Source: Rana temporaria (Eukaryota > Chordata > Amphibia > Anura > Ranidae). Taken from it: a stretch of DNA of 64,000 bases. Every line of letters begins with the position of its first letter. Within the stretch, counting starts at the first letter, position 1. Under the pieces are notes generated by a model that saw only the letters and a program-made list of their open reading frames with translations, was not told where the DNA came from and ran no database searches. The stretch covers positions 296,151,934-296,215,933 of the forward strand of contig NC_053492.1 of the NCBI RefSeq assembly GCF_905171775.1, given 5' to 3'. The translations under genes and the position numbers were made by a program. This document shows, one piece after another, positions 59,305 through 64,000 of the stretch.

Positions 59305-59428
59305 CTGACTGTAGCATCAGATGAAGCAGAAAGTACATGCTGATCATTGCTGGACCAACAAAGATCATAGACAACATTGAGGTGGCCATGAAGTTCTCTC
59401 AAATAGTGTCCAGTGGGTATTTCATACA
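59305..59428 (-). CDS. ahi1: AHI1 (jouberin) internal exon, first WD40 blade in window
   Basis: Jouberin is a scaffold of the ciliary transition zone and basal body; loss in humans causes Joubert syndrome (established knowledge). This exon enters with two bases of a split Leu codon and reads LYEIPTGHYLRELHG, then a WD40 unit (GHLNVVYDLCW ... ASSDATVR) that is finished by LW in the next exon. It aligns closely with the human segment that starts LYEIPSG. The minus-strand acceptor is a pyrimidine-rich tract ending ctacag, and the donor is CAG followed by gtttgt. The last two bases AG combine with the first A of the next exon to give Arg. The upstream exon, expected to encode the segment ending GYPII, was not found up to position 64000. 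The intron to the next exon is 1542 bp. Confidence 0.95.
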
Positions 59429-59639
59429 CTGTAGGGAAAAAAGTAAATCATCAACATAAACAAAAAATATAACAATGTCAATTATTCACATAAAATAATA
59501 AAGGTAAATACAGTATACATGAAACAATTATACAGGCACATATACACTTTAAAAAAATATTAACCACTTAAGCTCTGAAAGATTTTACTCCCTTCATGAC
59601 TAGGGCTTTTTTTTGCAGTTTGCCACTGCGCTATTTTTT

Positions 59640-60205
59640 TTTTTTTTTCACAAGAAAAACGTTTATTCAAATTTTTTACAGTACAATTGATGCATATACA
59701 CAGTTAGTCAAAAGAGAAAGTATTATACTGATTGTCACAAGCTTGATGTTCTGCTGATATGAACAGGAGAGAGGTGTTGAAAGGCCAATATATACCAATA
59801 CAATGAGATACTGGTTCGGAAGCAATAAATCCCAGCAAGGTTACTTAAGGAGATCCGGGGGAGGAGGCGAGCCCGAGCGCCATGAGGACACCATGGGAGG
59901 TTCAGCGCCCTTCCAGTGGAGGAATATCTTCTCTACGAGCATAAAAAGTAGCGTAACTGAGGAATAATTTAGTGCATTTCCCCTGTATCCCAGGGTTAAA
60001 GATGTTCAGCAGCATTGATTTAGGGTTAGTTCCCAGATCCAGGGAGGTAATCTGGTCGAGGGCGTAAACTACTCCTGACCAATAGTTTCTGAGGTGGGGG
60101 CAGGACCAGACCATGTGGAAAAAGGAGGCAGACCTTAGGGTACATATGGGATAGGCCTTCCGGGGTGTTAGGATCCATAATTGTCAATCGTTTTAAGGTG
60201 AAGCA
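59640..60205 (-). mobile_element. L1-type 3' end fragment
   Basis: CACTG(C/T)GCTATTTT flanks both sides (59625 and 60207 on) and a T run at the left is a minus-strand poly(A). Contains the ORF2 end at 59902-60114. Confidence 0.65.
59902..60114 (-). pseudogene. L1 ORF2 C-terminal remnant
   Basis: The frame reads MVWSCPHLRNYWSGVVYALD, the same WSCPxhRxhW motif as the L1 at 5809-6258 but clearly divergent from it, so it comes from another L1 lineage. It is 70 codons long and ends at a stop before the 3' UTR. Nothing of the RT domain is present because of 5' truncation. Confidence 0.7.
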
Positions 60206-60863
60206 GTCACTGTGCTATTTTGACTGGCGATTGCGCAGTCACGTAATGCTGTACCCAAACAAATGTTACATATTTTCTTTCACAGAAATTGAGCTTTCTT
60301 TTGGTGGTATTTGATCACCACTGGGTTTATTTTTTTGCTAAGTGTGTTATTAAATTTATTTGCGTGAAAGTTATAGCATCTACAGATTTTTATTTATTTA
60401 TTTTTATACTATTAATGGTGGCAATCAGCGACTTATAGTGGGACTGTGATAGTGCACTGGGATTGACTGACACTGACATCTTCAGTGACACAAATACAGT
60501 GATAATAATATGCACTGTCACTGTACTAATGACACTGGGTAGGAAGGGGTTAACATCTGGGGCAAAAGGTTAACTGTGTGGCTAGCAAGTGTTTATGTGT
60601 TGACTGTGTGCTGATGTGATGGTTTTTATTCCCTTTGCAGGGTGACAAAAAACGTCAAATCTCCACTGTCAGTAGAGATCTGTGTTGTTTACATACAAAG
60701 ATCTCTCTCCTGTCATCCACTCTGTTGATCGGCGGGTCCCAGCCATAAATCAATGGCAGGGACCTGCTGATTGGCATGTTTTGGAGCCGGTGACAGCACA
60801 GCCAGGTTGGCAGCTGCACACGTTCCCTACCCAAAAAATGTAGAATCACATATATACATATAT

Positions 60864-60867
<4 letters not shown>

Positions 60868-60902
<35 letters not shown>
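60868..60902 (+). repeat. CA microsatellite at Tc1 border
   Basis: About 17 CA units running into the left end of the Tc1 element. Confidence 0.95.
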
Positions 60903-60905
<3 letters not shown>

Positions 60906-61188
60906 GTGTGAAAAAGTAATTGCCCCCTCCCATGCTGAATCATGAATGAACTGGGATTAACCACACTTTTGGAAAGCAAAGTTAAATTTCACTTGCCACA
61001 CCCAGGCCTGATTACTGCTAGACCTGTTGAATCAAGAAATTACATAAATAGAAGCTGTCTGACAAAGTGAAGCACGCTAAGAGATCATAAAAAGCCACAC
61101 ATCATGCCACAAAAAAATTCAAGAACAGATTATAAACAAAATAATGTACATGTATCAGTCTAGGAAGGGTTTCAAAGCCATTTCTTAA

Positions 61189-61330
61189 GCACACGATCGG
61201 AATTTCCGTCTGACTTTTTCCATCGGAAATTCGGACCGTGTGTATGCCCCATCGGAGTAATTCTTCTATGTTCTATTTTACTCCGATGTGAATTTGGTCA
61301 GACAAAAGGTCAGATCGTGTGTACAGAGCA
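61189..61330. mobile_element. TAA-flanked MITE inside Tc1
   Basis: TAA at 61186-61188 and 61331-61333. Removing the insert and one TAA restores the Tc1 sequence ...CCATTTCTAAGGCTTTGG. Inverted content CACACGATC(G/T)GA at both ends; the left end has lost about 9 bp. Confidence 0.75.
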
Positions 61331-61466
61331 TAAGGCTTTGGAACTCCAGTGACCCATGGGGAGAGCCATTATCCACAAATGGAGATAACTTGTAACAGTG
61401 GTGAACCTTTCCAGGTGTGGCCGGCTTACAAAACCTACTCCAAGAGCATGACGACGACTCATCCAG

Positions 61467-62249
61467 GTGGTCATAAAAGAACCCAGAACATCTAAAGAAC
61501 TGAGGGCCTCACTTGCCTCAGGTAATATCAGTGTTCATGATTCAACAATAAGAAAGAGACTGGGCAAAAATGGCATCCATGGGACAGTTCCAAGCCTAAA
61601 GCCACTGCTGACCAAAAAACACACAGGCTCATCTCACATTTACCAAAAAACATCTTGATTATCCCCAAGACTTTTAGGCAAATATTCTGTGGACTGAGAC
61701 AAAAATGTTATCTTTTGGAAGGTGTGCATCCTGTTACATTTGGCATAAAACCTATGAAGCATTTCATAACAAGAACATCATACCGACAGTCAGACATGGT
61801 GGTGGTAGCGTGATGGTCTCTGGTTGCTTTGCAGCTTCAGGACCTGGACGACTTACCATAATTGATGGAACTATGAATTCTGAGCTCTAGCAGAAAATCC
61901 TAAAGGACAATGTCCGGCTATCAGTTTGTTACCTCAAGTTCAAGTGCACAGCAGGAAAATGATCTGAAACACAACAGCAGGTTCACCTCCAAATGGTTCA
62001 AACAAAGTTTAGGTTTTGGAATGGCCTAGCCAAATCCCGGACTTAAATCCAATTGAGATGCTGTATCATGACATTACACAGGCCGTTCATGCTGGAAAAC
62101 CCTCCAATGCGGCTGATCTACAACAATTCTGCAAAGAAAAGTGGGCCAAAATTGCTTCACAGCAATGTGAAAGACTCATTGTCAGTTATCGCAAACACTT
62201 GATTGCATTTCTTGCTGCCAAGGGTAGCACAACCAGTTATTCGGTTTAG
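61467..62249 (+). pseudogene. Tc1 transposase remnant
   Basis: Three frames: 61467-61658 (TSKELRASLASGNISVHDST, IRKRLGKNGIHG; DNA-binding part), 61705-61890 (PTVRHGGGSVMVSGCFAASG, catalytic core), 62016-62249 (PSQIPDLNPIEMLYHDITQA, with the third catalytic residue, then QQFCKEKWAKI). Stops and shifts between them make it inactive. Confidence 0.88.
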
Positions 62250-62453
62250 TGGTTACTTTTTCACATAAAGCCAGGCAGGTTTGGACAGCTTTTTTGCCTT
62301 AATAAATGAAACCATCATTTTTAAAAACTGCATTTTGTATTTACTCAGGTTATCTTTGTGTAATAAAAATAGTTTGATCTAAGTCATTTAAGTGTGACAA
62401 ATATGCAAAAAATAAATCAGGAAGGGGCAAATACTTTTTCACACAACTATGTG

Positions 62454-63029
62454 TAATTTATAATTATAAACATTTTTTTGTCTCTACAGCTTTAGTTACA
62501 TTACTTACCTGTAAACACATATGTTCCATGATGTGTGGGCTGTTGCATTCTGTACAAATCTTCACTATAGGGAAGTCCTGTCCTCTTCCTACTGCTGATC
62601 TTTGTAACGCTGGGCTCATCTGCACTAAAGATGATGGGGACACCGATTACACTACCTGTACCATAATCTGTGAATGGTTGGGGGATCCTGTGACTGATAA
62701 TTCACACCTCATATTAAAGGCAGTGTAATCAGTAAAATAACTTCTCATTGGGAGGACAGGGCAGGAGGTGGTGTGTCCCTATTAGATCTTCTTACTTCAG
62801 CTGAGCCCAGAGACCTGCAGCAGGAAGTTCAGCAGCAAAATTAGGACAGTGCAGCTCTAATCCAGCAGCCTGCACATCGTGGAATATACTTTATTACAGG
62901 TAGCACAATAAACAGGAGCACATAAGAGTACAAGATTTAGGACAGCTCTGAATTGCTGACAAGAATAATTTCCATTTACAAAACAAATTCATAAGTGAAT
63001 TTATACAACAAATACAAAAAAAATTCAAT

Positions 63030-63062
<33 letters not shown>

Positions 63063-64000
63063 TTTTTTTTTATCAACATTTTTTATTGCATTTTTACAAC
63101 TTTGTTTCTATCCATCACATTCTGAAAATTCAAAATCCCAGGTTCTACAGATTCTTCAAAGATGTAATAACGTTATATCGTATGTTGCCCATGTCATATT
63201 TTGCATAAATATGTCATAGCTAGATATAAATTTACAATATTTCAACTGTATATTTAACAGATGAAGCCAACAAATAAGAAAAGTTACCGTAATTGTTAAG
63301 GTTTAAATACATTTTAAGGGACATTTTTACCGGAGTTTCTATTACCACAGCACTGGGAAAGTTGGATAACAAACACACAAGCCTCAACATATTTACAGTT
63401 TACATTGCAAACATACCTAAATTTGAAAATGACAACACTAAACTTGGAAAAGACGCCTTGTAAAAATCCCACTATGGAAACATTATGATGATATTATACT
63501 GCCATCTAGTGGCCCGAAATCCCACTAAATGACAACATACTTTGGGGCACATGTATGCGGCACAACTTGTTTCAACTGTTATTATTGAATGAGGCTATTT
63601 GAAAAAGCTCTGTAGCTTAAGCACTGTATACATAGGCCGAATGCCTGCCTACATTTGGCAGTTCAATAATAAACTGCCGACATCTGTCCCGTGTGTATGC
63701 CAGCAGGTCCGATAAAAGCCAGCCAACTTCTGTCCAACATGCATGCTGGAAAACCAGCAGCCGACTGACTCCCAATCAGCGCTCTCAGCCAATGACTGGG
63801 AGCGCTGATCAGAGTGTCCTGGGGGGTGAAGAGGTGAAGGAGATTAGGCTGCTGTTATAGCAGAAAACGAGCGTCAATACGCTCGCAAAATGCTCATGTC
63901 GCTCATGTTCAGGACATGTACCATGGCTGTGGACACTGGCACTCAAAGACAGGAAGTTCCCTCCCTATATAACCCCTCCCACACTGGGAGTACCTCAGTT
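62454..64000. other. Intron, with an unassigned exon-like segment
   Basis: A minus-strand segment 62509-62624 has splice-like borders (see findings). A GT/TA run is at 63030-63060. From about 63640 on is degraded inverted-repeat DNA (GGCAGTTCAATAATAAACTG CC). No AHI1 exon matching the part upstream of LYEIPTG was found. Confidence 0.4.

Larger units (their letters stand above)
59566..60680 (+). repeat. TTAA-type repeat, copy 12, split by an L1 tail
   Basis: Starts TTAACCACTTAAGCTCTGAA; contains GAGCTTTCTTTTGGTGGTAT, shared with copies 1 and 6. Split at about 59640-60205. The right end is indistinct. Confidence 0.55.
60900..62453 (+). mobile_element. Tc1/mariner element, decayed
   Basis: Inverted ends AGTTGTGTGAAAAAGTA(A/T)TTGCCCC at 60902 and 62447 inward; TA follows at 62454. 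Transposase pieces are on the plus strand. A small MITE is inserted at 61189-61330. Confidence 0.85.

Noticed and set aside
62509..62624. As the AHI1 exon upstream of 59428
   Set aside because: It ends on a codon boundary, whereas exon 59305-59428 needs one base from its predecessor, and the sequence does not match the conserved segment ending GYPII.

Overview
This window is nuclear DNA of a vertebrate, most likely an anuran and probably a ranoid (true-frog type) amphibian. The protein evidence is a run of seven well-conserved exons, all on the minus strand, that read through as part of AHI1 (jouberin), the WD40- and SH3-domain protein of the ciliary transition zone. The frog assignment is an inference from these exons plus the repeat content: Tc1/mariner, PIF/Harbinger, hAT, piggyBac-like, L1, DIRS-like and Penelope-like sequences, and a very abundant family of about 1 kb with TTAA at its ends. 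The window lies entirely inside the AHI1 gene, so everything between the exons is intron.

AHI1 runs from high to low coordinates. Its exons are at 59305-59428, 57533-57762, 48580-48686, 42363-42481, 34791-34921, 31951-32091 and 29927-30057. All have GT-AG borders, and their phases join to one open frame of about 327 codons covering most of the WD40 propeller and the start of the linker that follows. The exon upstream of 59428 and the SH3-encoding exons downstream of 29927 were not found and are presumably outside the window.

Layout by region: 1-5 kb holds a piggyBac-type remnant, a small inverted-repeat element and the first TTAA repeat. 5.16-10.93 kb is a three-level nest: a terminal-inverted-repeat element is split by a 5'-truncated L1, and the L1 is split by a 1.5 kb palindromic element whose two arms each carry a hammerhead-ribozyme-like motif in mirror orientation. 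11-30 kb is a mosaic of TTAA repeats, MITEs, hAT elements and a Tc1 element that is itself interrupted. 30-42.5 kb holds four AHI1 exons, a decayed hammerhead-like motif, a Penelope-like coding fragment, an L1 tail, and a DIRS-like RT/RNase H remnant next to a large inverted repeat. 42.5-49.6 kb has hAT and TAA-flanked MITEs, a minisatellite, a deleted Tc1 element and a 49-unit TA microsatellite. 49.66-54.08 kb is a nearly intact two-gene Harbinger transposon (DDE transposase and Myb/SANT-like partner). 54-64 kb holds two AHI1 exons, a further TTAA repeat with an L1 tail in it, and a decayed Tc1 element.

The item most worth a second look is the palindromic element at 7687-9186. Its 14-bp target duplication, inverted arms and hammerhead-like motifs suggest a short Penelope-type retroelement with inverted pseudo-LTRs. 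Two more decayed motifs with the same layout lie elsewhere in the window. No stand-alone host gene other than AHI1, and no tRNA, rRNA or CRISPR array, could be recognised.
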